64,000 nucleotides of DNA, taken from assembly GCA_016874755.1 (NCBI GenBank), contig VGTH01000002.1, positions 62,501 through 126,500 of the forward strand, written 5' to 3'. The position numbers and the translations under genes were made by a program. Shown here in pieces: positions 16,357 through 24,220 of this stretch. Below the pieces are notes generated by a model. It was given only the letters and a program-made list of their open reading frames with translations, was not told where the DNA came from and searched no databases. Numbering within the stretch: position 1 is the stretch's first letter; each line of letters starts with the position of its first letter. This DNA is from Deltaproteobacteria bacterium. GTDB taxonomy: Bacteria > Desulfobacterota > Binatia > UBA9968.

Positions 16357-16359
16357 TTC

Positions 16360-16515
16360 ATGCTGACAATTGCGCTGATCGTAGTCGCTTACGTTACACT
16401 GATTTTTGCGCCCGCCACAGCCCGCGCTGCTGCCGCTCCGGAAAACGTCAAAGTCTCCTACGCCGTGTTGAGCATGGCCTATATGGACCATGTGCTCGCC
16501 ATGGACAAAGGCTAT
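16360..16515 (+). pseudogene. Truncated NMT1/TauA-like substrate-binding protein (N-terminus only)
   Basis: From ATG 16360 the frame gives a signal peptide (MLTIALIVVAYVTLIFAPAT, then ARAAAA) and the start of a mature binding protein, VKVSYAVLSMAYMDHVLAMD plus KGYF. This matches the start of the NMT1/THI5-like proteins seen elsewhere in the window. Similarity stops abruptly near 16515, where palindromic repeat DNA begins, and the rest of the usual 300 residues is gone. It is a remnant, probably left by deletion or repeat insertion. Confidence 0.75.
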
Positions 16516-16547
16516 TTTCGCTTTCGACTTCCTCGTTCTCTGAAGAC

Positions 16548-16636
16548 TGTGTCACAATGGAGAAAATCAGCGGTCTTGTCATCCTGCAGAATGACAATTG
16601 CGACACAATCTCCTCTGGGAGAGGATTGAGGTGAGG
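16548..16636. repeat. Nested palindromic element plus GGGAGAGG repeat
   Basis: Outer arms TGTGTCACAAT (16548-16558) and ATTGCGACACA (16597-16607) match with one mismatch. Inside them TTGTCAT (16576-16582) pairs with ATGACAA (16591-16597). Directly after comes CCTCTGGGAGAGG with TTGAGGTGAGGG, a second family also found at 19327-19356. The element sits exactly where the binding-protein remnant loses homology. Confidence 0.55.
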
Positions 16637-16721
16637 GGGCGCACGGTGGCACGATCTGCGACACTTCGAACCGGCCCTCACCCCGGTCGAAGGACTCCGA
16701 AAACGTTTGAGGAAATATTTC

Positions 16722-17996
16722 ATGCGTCTAGAACTCGGCGAAGTCACCGTCAAAGATGTACGGTTCGGTCCACGCACGGCGCTTGAAGACGGCGTGCTGA
16801 CGATCGATCGCGCCGAGCTGATCGCGCTGCTGCAACAGGAATCGCTCTTTGAGAAGGTCGCAGTCGACCTCGCCCACCCCGGTGAGTCTTGTCGCATCAT
16901 TCGCGTGCTTGATGTTCTCCAGCCGCGCTATCGGCTCAACGGCCCCAACTTCCCCGGGGCTCTCGACGGCGTCGGCCTGGTCGGCGACGGTCACACGCGC
17001 GTGCTCAAGAACGTCGCCGTCGTCGAAATCAGCCAGTCGGAAACCCACGACCGCGACATCATCGACATGAGCGGCCCGGCCGCCGAGCTCACGCCCCTTG
17101 GGAAAACCCACAACGTTGCCTTCACGCCCACAGCGAAAGCCAACGCCGACAAGGATGCCTACCGCTTGGCCATCAAGAAAGCCGGTTTGAAAGCCGCCAC
17201 TTATCTAGCAGAAGCGGCAAAACAAGTGGCGCCTGGCGAGACGCAGGTCTACGAATTACCGCCGGTGGCCTGCAATCAAGGTCCCAAAGAGCTACCGCGC
17301 ATCGCTTATATATTTCCAATCCATTCGCACCAGCATCCAACGCAGCAGAGCGAAACGGTTTTCTACGGCAGCAACATTCAAGGCTTCATGCCGACGATTG
17401 TCCATCCCAACGAGATACTCGATGGCGCTCTGATGTTCTCCTATTCGGCTTTCACCTGGTTCGCGCAAAACCATCCGGTGATTTTGGAACTCTACCGCCG
17501 CCACGGCCAAGACCTCTGGTTCGCCGGCGTGGTCGCTACCCTCGCGCCGAAGACGATCGCGGAGAAGGAAAGATATGCCTATCTCAACGCCCGGCTGGCC
17601 AAGGAAACCCTCGGCGCCGACGGCATCTTAGCGACCAAGATCGGCGGCGGCGCCGTGGACACAGATCTAATGTTGACCTACACCCGCGCCGAAGAAATGG
17701 GCATGAAGGCGACGCTGATCATCATGGAACGCTATCCGGACACGGGCATCACTTTTGTGCCGGAGAATGTCAACGCACTGGTAACGCCCGGCTTAACCCG
17801 CGATCCGATCGATCTTCCCGCGGTCGCGCGCGTCATCGGCGGCGAGACGATCCCGCTGGACAATTCCAATCCGGACAACACCAACCCCGATGTGCCTTTG
17901 ATACCGGCGACGCAAGCCATGCGCGTTTCGCATGGCGACATCGTCGGCGCGATCAGCCAGGTGGGCGGCTCGCGCTTGACCACCTACATGGGTTGA
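16722..17996 (+). CDS. Glycine/sarcosine/betaine reductase component B, GrdE-like proprotein
   Basis: In glycine reductase, GrdE is made as a proprotein that cleaves itself at a Cys, forming a pyruvoyl group used with selenoprotein GrdB to activate glycine or betaine. The 424-residue product opens MRLELGEVTVKDVRFG as GrdE does and carries the probable processing cysteine Cys184 in ELPPVACNQGP, followed by LPRIAYIFPIHSHQHPTQQS. The last 200 residues (LGADGILATKIGGGAVDTD, GDIVGAISQVGG) match the family. ATG at 16722 has TTGAGGA upstream; a TTG at 16707 is the longer option. No GrdA, GrdC or GrdD is in the window. Confidence 0.85.
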   Translation: MRLELGEVTVKDVRFGPRTALEDGVLTIDRAELIALLQQESLFEKVAVDLAHPGESCRIIRVLDVLQPRYRLNGPNFPGALDGVGLVGDGHTRVLKNVAVVEISQSETHDRDIIDMSGPAAELTPLGKTHNVAFTPTAKANADKDAYRLAIKKAGLKAATYLAEAAKQVAPGETQVYELPPVACNQGPKELPRIAYIFPIHSHQHPTQQSETVFYGSNIQGFMPTIVHPNEILDGALMFSYSAFTWFAQNHPVILELYRRHGQDLWFAGVVATLAPKTIAEKERYAYLNARLAKETLGADGILATKIGGGAVDTDLMLTYTRAEEMGMKATLIIMERYPDTGITFVPENVNALVTPGLTRDPIDLPAVARVIGGETIPLDNSNPDNTNPDVPLIPATQAMRVSHGDIVGAISQVGGSRLTTYMG

Positions 17997-18006
17997 GGAA
18001 AAACTT

Positions 18007-19296
18007 ATGAGCGAGAAAGTTCGCGTCATCCATTATTTGAATCAGTTCTTCGCCCAGATCGGCGGCGAAGACAAAGCCGATGTAGCGCCTGGAGCAAAAG
18101 ACGGTCCGTTCGGCCCCGGTCTCGCGCTCCAAAAGGCCCTCGGCGAGAATGCTGAAGTCGTCGCGACAATTCTCTGCGGCGACAATTACTTTGCCGAGCA
18201 TGAAGCTCAGGCCATCGAAACACTGTGCGGCCACATCGCCCAGCGCAACGCCGACCTGCTGGTCGCCGGCCCGGCCTTCGAAAGCGGCCGCTACGGCGTT
18301 GCCTGCGGCGCCATTTGCCAAGCGGCGCAGGAGCGCCTCGGCATTCAAGTGGTTGCCGGCATGGACCGGGAAAATGCCGGCGCCGATCTTTATCGCAAGA
18401 GCATCTACATCGTCGACTCCGGTGCATCCATCGCCAAGACCGCCGCGGTGCTGCAACAGATGGCGGCACTCGGGCTCAAGCTCGTGCGCCACGAAACCAT
18501 CGGCAGGCCGAATCTCGAAGGCTATCTCTCGCGCGGCGTCAAGCGCAACGAAATCGCCGCCAAGCCGCCGGCCGAGCGCGCCGTCGACATGCTGCTCGCC
18601 AAGCTCCGCGGCGCGCCGTTCCAGTCGGAGATCGCCGCGCCGAAGTTCGCCGCCAACAAACCGGCGGCGCCGTTGCGCGATCTCAAGGCCGCGACAATTG
18701 CCCTGGTAACGGACGGCGGATTGGTGATTGAAGGCAACCCAGAAAAAATCGAACCGGGCCGGCCAACGCGCTACACCAGCATTCCCATCCAAGGCGTCGA
18801 GTCGCTCGCCGCCGACCGTTACGATGCGGTGCATTCTGGCTACGACACGGCGCTGGCCAATCAAGATCCGAATCGCCTGGTGCCCCTCGATACCCTGCGC
18901 GAGCTGGAACGTGAGCATGCGATTGCCAAAGTGCATGAATTCATCCACAGCACCGGCGGCGCCCATGCCGCCGTCGAGAACGCGACGATCATCGGCCAAA
19001 GCATCGCCGAAAAATTGCAGGCCGCCGGCGTCACCGGCGTGATCCTCACCTCGACGTGAGGATCGAGCACTCGCTGCGGCGCAGCGATCAGCAAAGAAAT
19101 CGAAAAGCTCGGCATCCCAGTGACGCAAATCTGCACCATGATTCCAGTCGCCAAAGAAGTCGGCTCGCTCCGCGCCATCGCCGCGGGCGGCATCGTCAGC
19201 CCGACGGGCAATGCGGATCTGGCGCCGGAAAAAGAAAAAGAGTATCGCCGCGAGCTAGTCATGCGCGCGCTAAAAACTTTGCAAGAAGAGGTCTAA
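18007..19296 (+). CDS. Glycine/sarcosine/betaine reductase component B, GrdB-like selenoprotein
   Basis: This is the catalytic selenoprotein partner of the upstream gene. The conventional frame stops at TGA 19057-19059 (350 residues), but the same frame continues 79 codons to TAA at 19294-19296 with clear family sequence: VILTST-U-GSSTRCGAAISKEI, then KLGIPVTQICTMIPVAKEVG and SPTGNADL. GrdB selenoproteins have Sec at exactly this place (TSTUGTCTRCG). Sec would be residue 351 of 429. A stem-loop right after the TGA supports recoding. N-terminal landmarks GPFGPGLALQKALG and ILCGDNYFAE also fit. GAGGA lies before the ATG, 10 nt after the GrdE-like gene. The genome must carry selA, selB and selC for this to work; they are not in the window. 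Confidence 0.9.
19057..19087 (+). promoter_or_regulatory. Bacterial SECIS element (UGA plus hairpin)
   Basis: After the in-frame TGA (19057-19059) and 11 nt, TCGCTGC (19071-19077) pairs perfectly with GCAGCGA (19081-19087) around a GGC loop. The 18 nt from UGA to a small loop beginning with G fits the published bacterial SECIS description (short apical loop, early G, about 16-37 nt from the UGA). SelB is expected to bind it. Confidence 0.75.
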
Positions 19297-19326
19297 CTTA
19301 CCGCGATCAAAATCCGAGTTCCCTTG

Positions 19327-19356
19327 CCCTTTGGGAAAGGGTTAGGGTGAGGGCGC
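19327..19356. repeat. Dispersed repeat (CCCTTTGGGAAAGGG type)
   Basis: Palindrome CCCTTTGGGAAAGGG (19327-19341) with the tail TTAGGGTGAGGG repeats the arrangement at 16611-16636. It lies between the selenoprotein stop and the convergent rpoN stop and has no T-tract, so it is a poor intrinsic terminator. Confidence 0.5.
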
Positions 19357-19357
19357 A

Positions 19358-20713
19358 TTAGACTAACGCGACGGCATCGCGGCGCCGTTGACTGGCCGCG
19401 AGAATATTTAAGCTGTCTCGATATTTGCTCACCGTGCGCCGCGCCAGCTCGATACCATGATCGTCGCCTAGGCGCTTGACGATTTCATCATCAGTAAGCG
19501 CATTGCACGGGTCCTCCGCCGCGATCAGCGCTTCGATTTTCGCCTTCACGCTTTCAACCGTGAGCGCTGGCCCGCGGGTGCGCGCCACCCCGTCCTGAAA
19601 GAAAAATCGCAGGGGTAAAATGCCGTGTGGCGTGCGCGCGAACTTGTCCGCCACGGCGCGGCTGACAGTGGACTCGGTGCGACCTATCTCTTCACCGATT
19701 TCTTTCATCATCATGGGCCGGACCCAACAACGCCCACGATTAAGAAAATCTTCCTGGCGCTTGAACATGGCAGTTGCCACTTTGAGCAGCGTCTGGTGCC
19801 GGTCTTGAACCGCACGAAAAAGCTGCTTCGCGTAGTCCAAATGCTCTTTCAAACTTTCTTTCAGCTCCTTTTGCTCGCCGCTCAGCTGCGTAAGCTGCCA
19901 TTGGAAACGACGTTTGTTGACGCGAAAACGTGGCAAATTACTGTCCGCAAGCTGAACCCGCCACTCACCTTGGACGCCCTCGACAGTCACTTCCGGAATG
20001 GCGACACGGATCTGCTCACAGTCGAACTCACGCGCCGGTTTCGGCTCCAAAAACAAGATCCGCTTACGGGCGAGCTCGACTTCGCTAACTTCGACTCTAA
20101 GCTCCTCGGCGATCTTGCGGTAGCGGCGCGCCCCCAGATCCTCCAGATGAGTAGCGACAATGCGCGCCGCCAAACCATCGCCTTCACCTACATGTTCTAG
20201 CTGCACCAACAAGCATTCGCTCAGGCTGCGCGCCGCCACGCCCACCGGATCGAAGTTTTGAATGCGCTGGAGCACAGCCTCCACCAGCGACGCTGGCGCC
20301 CCGCTCTCTGCAGCGAGCTCGTCGAGGGTAACCTCGAGGTAGCCGCGGTCATCAAGATTGCCGATAATATGCTCACCGATCACCCTCTTCTCTCGGGTCA
20401 AGCGCGACTCACAGAGTTGCCGCGTCAGGTGTTCGATAAGGGAAGGTTTGTTTGCCAACGTTTGCTGCGCCTCATCTATAAAGTAGTCCTCTCGCATGCC
20501 GCGCAGCGCGAAGTCCCGGGCGGGACGTTGGTTCAAATATTCATCCCACGCCTCGATCTTGATGAAGGGGTTCTCCATCGACTCTTCGTGAATCATTTCC
20601 TCCAGCTTCGCCTGTGGCACAGTCAGCACGTAGAGCGAGTGCTGCTGCTTGAAGGTCAATATCGGCTTAAGAATTGGCCGCAGCTCTCGACTGATTGTCA
20701 TCGACATCGGCAT
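19358..20713 (-). CDS. rpoN: RNA polymerase sigma-54 factor RpoN
   Basis: Sigma-54 directs polymerase to -24/-12 promoters that need an AAA+ activator. The 451-residue protein has region I (RPILKPILTFKQQHSLYVL), the core-binding region with NLDDRGYLEVTLDELA and NFDPVGVAARSLSECLLVQL, the helix-turn-helix TESTVSRAVADKFARTPHG followed by LPLRFFF, and the RpoN box ARRTVSKYRD. ATG at 20713 is preceded by AGGAG with 8-nt spacing; the frame stays open to 20884 without conserved sequence. Confidence 0.95.
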   Translation of the reverse strand: MPMSMTISRELRPILKPILTFKQQHSLYVLTVPQAKLEEMIHEESMENPFIKIEAWDEYLNQRPARDFALRGMREDYFIDEAQQTLANKPSLIEHLTRQLCESRLTREKRVIGEHIIGNLDDRGYLEVTLDELAAESGAPASLVEAVLQRIQNFDPVGVAARSLSECLLVQLEHVGEGDGLAARIVATHLEDLGARRYRKIAEELRVEVSEVELARKRILFLEPKPAREFDCEQIRVAIPEVTVEGVQGEWRVQLADSNLPRFRVNKRRFQWQLTQLSGEQKELKESLKEHLDYAKQLFRAVQDRHQTLLKVATAMFKRQEDFLNRGRCWVRPMMMKEIGEEIGRTESTVSRAVADKFARTPHGILPLRFFFQDGVARTRGPALTVESVKAKIEALIAAEDPCNALTDDEIVKRLGDDHGIELARRTVSKYRDSLNILAASQRRRDAVALV

Positions 20714-20911
20714 TGTTGTTACTCCTGTTCCGTGGAGAGTTTTCACTGTACAGCAGAGCAAGTGCGATGCCACAAGACCAATTAGGGAATTTGCTAGTAT
20801 TTTCGCGCCTCTGTAGCTCGCTGGGCCATTTCGACTGTGACTTAAAGTACACGCCCGCTGTAAACGAAGTATTACGCTTAGCAACGAAGTGGCAGCACGA
20901 TTTTAATGCGC

Positions 20912-20942
20912 AAAAAAAAGGCGGGCCATTGCCCGCCTTTTT
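20912..20942. terminator. Bidirectional intrinsic terminator
   Basis: GGCGGGC-CATT-GCCCGCC (20920-20937) is a perfect 7-bp stem flanked by A8 on the left and T5 on the right, so it can act both ways. It lies upstream of rpoN, just past the stop of the amidohydrolase remnant, and probably once terminated that gene. Confidence 0.85.
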
Positions 20943-20964
20943 CCCCAGCTATTTTCGACGCCGA

Positions 20965-21106
20965 TCAGCGCGCCGGCAAATCCTCGTCTTTCAAATTAAA
21001 AAACTTCATCGCATTCTCGCCCAGCACATGGCGCAGCTTGTCGTCGGTCATACCTTTGATCTTCTTCACTTCCTTCACGGAGTCGGGAAATTCCGAATCC
21101 CAGTTC
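20965..21106 (-). pseudogene. Amidohydrolase_2 remnant (C-terminal end only)
   Basis: The minus strand encodes WDSEFPDSVKEVKKIKGM and then TDDKLRHVLGENAMKFFNL, ending at the TGA at 20965. This is the standard tail of amidohydrolase_2 proteins, after their metal-binding GSDYPH. Everything upstream is missing, and the reading changes near 21107 into an oppositely oriented fragment of another gene. Confidence 0.75.
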
Positions 21107-21119
21107 CGCTGACGAGCCC

Positions 21120-21299
21120 GAGCTGTTTCGCCAGGCCGCGACCTATGTCGACAAGATATTGAAAGGCGCCAAACCGGCCGACCTGCCGGTTGGCGAGCCG
21201 GATAATTTTGAGTTCGCGATAAACCGCGAGACCGCCGCGGCACTCCGCCTTGCCATTCCGCACTCGCTACTGCAGCGGGCTAATAAAATTATCCGCTAA
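21120..21299 (+). pseudogene. ABC substrate-binding protein remnant (PF04392-like tail)
   Basis: Plus-strand codons from 21120 read ELFRQAATYVDKILKGAKP, ADLPVGEPDNFEFAINRETA and AALRLAIPHSLLQRANKIIR, then TAA. The DKILKGAKPADLPV...FE..IN..TA..L...IP...L.RA pattern is the usual C-terminus of the PF04392 (TrpX/YcjX-type) binding-protein family. There is no start codon and no N-terminal 250 residues. It abuts the amidohydrolase remnant head to head. Confidence 0.78.
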
Positions 21300-21312
21300 G
21301 CACGGTGCGCAG

Positions 21313-21744
21313 CTATTTCTGGTGGCGCTCGGTCAGTTCCAAAACGTAGCCGTCGGGATCTTTGATGAAGGCATAAATGTCTTTGCTGCCCGGACGATTG
21401 GGGCCGGGGCCGCTAACGAACTCCACGCCATTGACTTTCAACTGTTCGCTGAGCTTGTAGCAATCCGACACATAGAGCGCGACGTGACCGGTCCAGCGCG
21501 GCAGCGAAGTTTTGCCGCGGCTGTCGGCGGACTCGATCAGCTCCAGCGCCGGCCCGGCGTCTTCGTCGTCGCCATAGCCAAGATAGCGCACCCGCTCGCC
21601 CTTTTCCGGAACGTCGCGCACGCGCTGCACGTCCATACCCAAAAGGCGCGTATAAAAATCGAGCGTCCGCTCCATGTTGCTAACCGGCAGCATAACGTGG
21701 CGAATTTTGAAGGTGATCCCATTGGCAGTTTTTTGCGGCAGCAT
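21313..21744 (-). CDS. Glyoxalase/lactoylglutathione lyase-like VOC protein
   Basis: The 143-residue protein follows the glyoxalase I pattern: IRHVMLPVSNMERTLDFYTR then LLGMDVQRVRDV in the first module and WTGHVALYVSDCYKLSEQLK plus IKDPDGYVLELTE in the second. The likely metal ligands are His16, Glu68 of ALELIE, His87, and Glu137 of the final LELTE. It probably handles methylglyoxal-type adducts or a related substrate. Confidence 0.87.
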   Translation of the reverse strand: MLPQKTANGITFKIRHVMLPVSNMERTLDFYTRLLGMDVQRVRDVPEKGERVRYLGYGDDEDAGPALELIESADSRGKTSLPRWTGHVALYVSDCYKLSEQLKVNGVEFVSGPGPNRPGSKDIYAFIKDPDGYVLELTERHQK

Positions 21745-21879
21745 GTACGGGGTCTCGCTTTCTTTAAGTCAGTGTGAAAATGAGCTGTATCGCAGGAGAC
21801 CGCGACGGGTCAAGCCAGCATCGCTCCCCACTGCGACTACTGGCTTATTCACCGCTCGTCGACTAAAAATAGAGGCGCA

Positions 21880-22710
21880 ATGACCGGCACGCTTTATATC
21901 GTCGCCACGCCCATCGGCAATCTCGAAGACGTCACGCTGCGCGCGCTGCGCATCTTAAAGGAAGTCAATCTGATCGCCGCCGAGGACACCCGCCACACCC
22001 AGACTCTCTTGCGCCACTACGATATCCGCACACCGCTGGTCAGTTACCACGAGCACAACGAAAGAGCCAAAGCGCAAGAGCTCGTCGCCGACCTGCTCGC
22101 TGGCAAGAATGTCGCATTGGTTTCTGATGCCGGGACGCCGGCAGTTTCCGATCCCGGTTATCGCTTGGTCGTCGCTGCCGTCGCAGCCAAAGTCAACGTC
22201 GTGCCGATACCCGGCGCGTCGGCATCCGTGCTGGCGTTGAGCGCCAGTGGCCTGCCAACCGATCGCTTTGCTTTCGAAGGTTTTCTTCCCGCCAAAACGC
22301 GCGAACGCCGCTCGCTGTTACAGGCCCTGCGCGTTGAGAGCCGCACGCTGCTGTTCTACGAAGCACCGCACCGGCTCGCCGACTCACTGCGCGACCTGCA
22401 GGAAATTCTCGGCGACCGCGAAATCGTAATCGCGCGTGAGTTGACCAAACTCCACGAAGAGTTCCTGCGCGGGCGCGTCAGCGAAGTCCTGGCGGCCTTG
22501 GGCGATCAGGCGATCCGCGGTGAAATTACCCTGGTCGTGAGGGGCGCCTCCGAGCCGGGCGATATCTCCAAAGAAATAATCCAAGCAGAAATCGCCAAGC
22601 TCAAAGCTGACGGCGTGCGCGTCAAAGAGATCGCCGAGATCATCGGCGAAAAATACGGGCTCGCCAAACGAGAAGTCTATCGCTTGGCGCTCGATATCGG
22701 GTCTCGTTAG
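21880..22710 (+). CDS. rsmI: 16S rRNA (cytidine-1402-2'-O)-methyltransferase RsmI
   Basis: RsmI methylates the ribose of C1402 in 16S rRNA to tune P-site decoding. The 276-residue protein starts with the family signature GTLYIVATPIGNLEDVTLRA and contains AAEDTRHTQTLL, ALVSDAGTPAVSDPG and the SAM-pocket GASASVLALSASGLPTDRFA with FLPAKTRERR. Complete. Confidence 0.96.
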   Translation: MTGTLYIVATPIGNLEDVTLRALRILKEVNLIAAEDTRHTQTLLRHYDIRTPLVSYHEHNERAKAQELVADLLAGKNVALVSDAGTPAVSDPGYRLVVAAVAAKVNVVPIPGASASVLALSASGLPTDRFAFEGFLPAKTRERRSLLQALRVESRTLLFYEAPHRLADSLRDLQEILGDREIVIARELTKLHEEFLRGRVSEVLAALGDQAIRGEITLVVRGASEPGDISKEIIQAEIAKLKADGVRVKEIAEIIGEKYGLAKREVYRLALDIGSR

Positions 22711-22720
22711 ATCGCGCGCC

Positions 22721-22749
22721 TTGACAGGTTTCGCGCCGTGCCATAAACC
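22721..22749 (+). promoter_or_regulatory. Promoter with GGTTTCGCGCCG spacer motif
   Basis: TTGACA (22721-22726), a 17-nt spacer and TAAACC lie ahead of the first amidohydrolase. The spacer contains GGTTTCGCGCCGTGCC, almost identical to the spacer of the promoter at 43780-43808 (GGTTTCGCGCCGCGCC). A shared regulator is possible. Confidence 0.55.
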
Positions 22750-22825
22750 AAAATCTACAACGGCATGCCGCCGTGCTGCCACCGACAAAAACGCCGCGCC
22801 AGTAGCGCACAGCCCAGGAGGTTTT

Positions 22826-23878
22826 ATGCGTATCGATGTCGATGCCCACGTAGACGAAACGGATGCAACTTGGGAATATCTCAGCGAGAGCGACAAACGC
22901 TTTAAACCGGTGACCCTCGATCCCGGTGCGGCGACGGCCCATGGCGATAACCGGCCGCATCGTTTGTGGATGATCGACGGCACGATTTTGCTGCGCCGCT
23001 GGCGCGACGACAAGCGCACTGGCACGGTGAAAGAAACCCGTGAGCTGCTCGACGTCGGCAAGCGCATCCGTCACATGGACGAACTCCACGTCGACGTCCA
23101 GGTGCTCTACCCGACCATGTTTTTGCACTCGTACACGGCCAAGCCGGAGATCGAGCTGGCGCTGTGCAAGGCTTATAATCGCTGGATCGCCGCGTCGACA
23201 GAAAAAAGCAAAGGGCGGCTCCGTTGGGTGGCGATGATGCCCTACTTGTCGATGGACGAGGCGGTCAAAGAGGTCCAGTGGGCCAAAGATCACGGCGCCT
23301 GCGGGGTCTTCAAAAAAGGCATTGAGTGCGACGACCGGGCGGCGAGCGATCCCTATTATTTTCCGATTTATGAAGAAGCCGGCCGCTTGGACCTGCCGAT
23401 CTGCATTCACAACGCCACCAGCCACATTCAATCGCTGACCGTGCCCGGCAACGGCATCGGCGGCGGCATGATCGCCATCACAGCGTTTAGCGCGCTGGCC
23501 GAGGCCGGCGTGCCGGATAAATTTCCCAAACTGCGCATCGGCTTCATCGAAACCGGCGCGTCGTGGATTCCCTTTCTCCACGCCGACCTGATGGCAAAAA
23601 TGCTGCGCCGCACGTTTTTACCGATCGAAGTAAAAGAAGATCTGTTCCGCAAGTACCGCATTTACGTCGCCTGCCACACCAACGACGATCTGCCGTATAT
23701 TTTGAAATACGGCACCGAGGACAGCCTAATGATCGGCACCGACTACAGCCACGCCGATCAATCGGCGGAGATCGAAGCCCTCGATGTCATCGAGCAGCGC
23801 GGCAAGACCGGAGATATTTCCGCGGAGGTGGCGCGCAAAATTATTTCGGACAATCCGCGGCGGTTCTACGCGCTGTAG
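22826..23878 (+). CDS. Amidohydrolase_2 family metal-dependent hydrolase
   Basis: The family (ACMSD-like, TIM barrel) hydrolyses or decarboxylates carboxylic acids at a metal site. The 350-residue protein has the N-terminal metal motif DVDAHVDET, a mid-barrel His in LPICIHNATSH, and the C-terminal motif MIGTDYSHADQSAE, ending NPRRFYAL. AGGAGG directly before ATG 22826 fixes the start; the frame opens earlier without conservation. It is a paralogue of the gene at 26624 (same opening and GTDYSH tail). The substrate is unknown. Confidence 0.88.
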   Translation: MRIDVDAHVDETDATWEYLSESDKRFKPVTLDPGAATAHGDNRPHRLWMIDGTILLRRWRDDKRTGTVKETRELLDVGKRIRHMDELHVDVQVLYPTMFLHSYTAKPEIELALCKAYNRWIAASTEKSKGRLRWVAMMPYLSMDEAVKEVQWAKDHGACGVFKKGIECDDRAASDPYYFPIYEEAGRLDLPICIHNATSHIQSLTVPGNGIGGGMIAITAFSALAEAGVPDKFPKLRIGFIETGASWIPFLHADLMAKMLRRTFLPIEVKEDLFRKYRIYVACHTNDDLPYILKYGTEDSLMIGTDYSHADQSAEIEALDVIEQRGKTGDISAEVARKIISDNPRRFYAL

Positions 23879-23940
23879 CTCTGCGTTGGCGGCTCTCGTT
23901 TAGTCTGCTAAAAAAATGCGCTTCATTATGTCTTCTTCCT

Positions 23941-24029
23941 TCCCCCTTTGAAAAAAGGGGGATCGAGGGGGCTTTTCTTCTCACGCAAGTTCCAAATCCC
24001 CCCTACCCCCCTTTTTCAAAGGGGGGATG
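23941..24029. repeat. Large inverted repeat (CCCCCTTTGAAAAA type)
   Basis: The left arm TCCCCCTTTGAAAAAAGGGG faces the right arm CCCCCCTTTTTCAAAGGGGG across about 40 nt. Each arm is itself nearly palindromic. This dispersed element fills most of the 342-nt gap 23879-24220; nothing else is visible in that gap. Confidence 0.65.
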
Positions 24030-24220
24030 CATCGAAGTCACTCGGGAATTGTTCAGAAAATCGTTTAATGCAGGACGGTAGTGCAAGCACTGCCTTGAGT
24101 CTCCCCACCCCCCTTTTGGCTTGCATGCTTCACGGGTAAGATTATCCGGGTCATGAAATGACGCGGCGGGTCAATCGTCTAAAACGATGGTCCGCCACGC
24201 AGTGACGTGACCCCCGGCAC

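Noticed and set aside
17953-19128. 391-codon open frame on the minus strand, antisense to the GrdB-like gene
   Set aside because: The plus strand encodes a recognised family; the antisense frame has no known motif, and long antisense frames are expected at this GC content.
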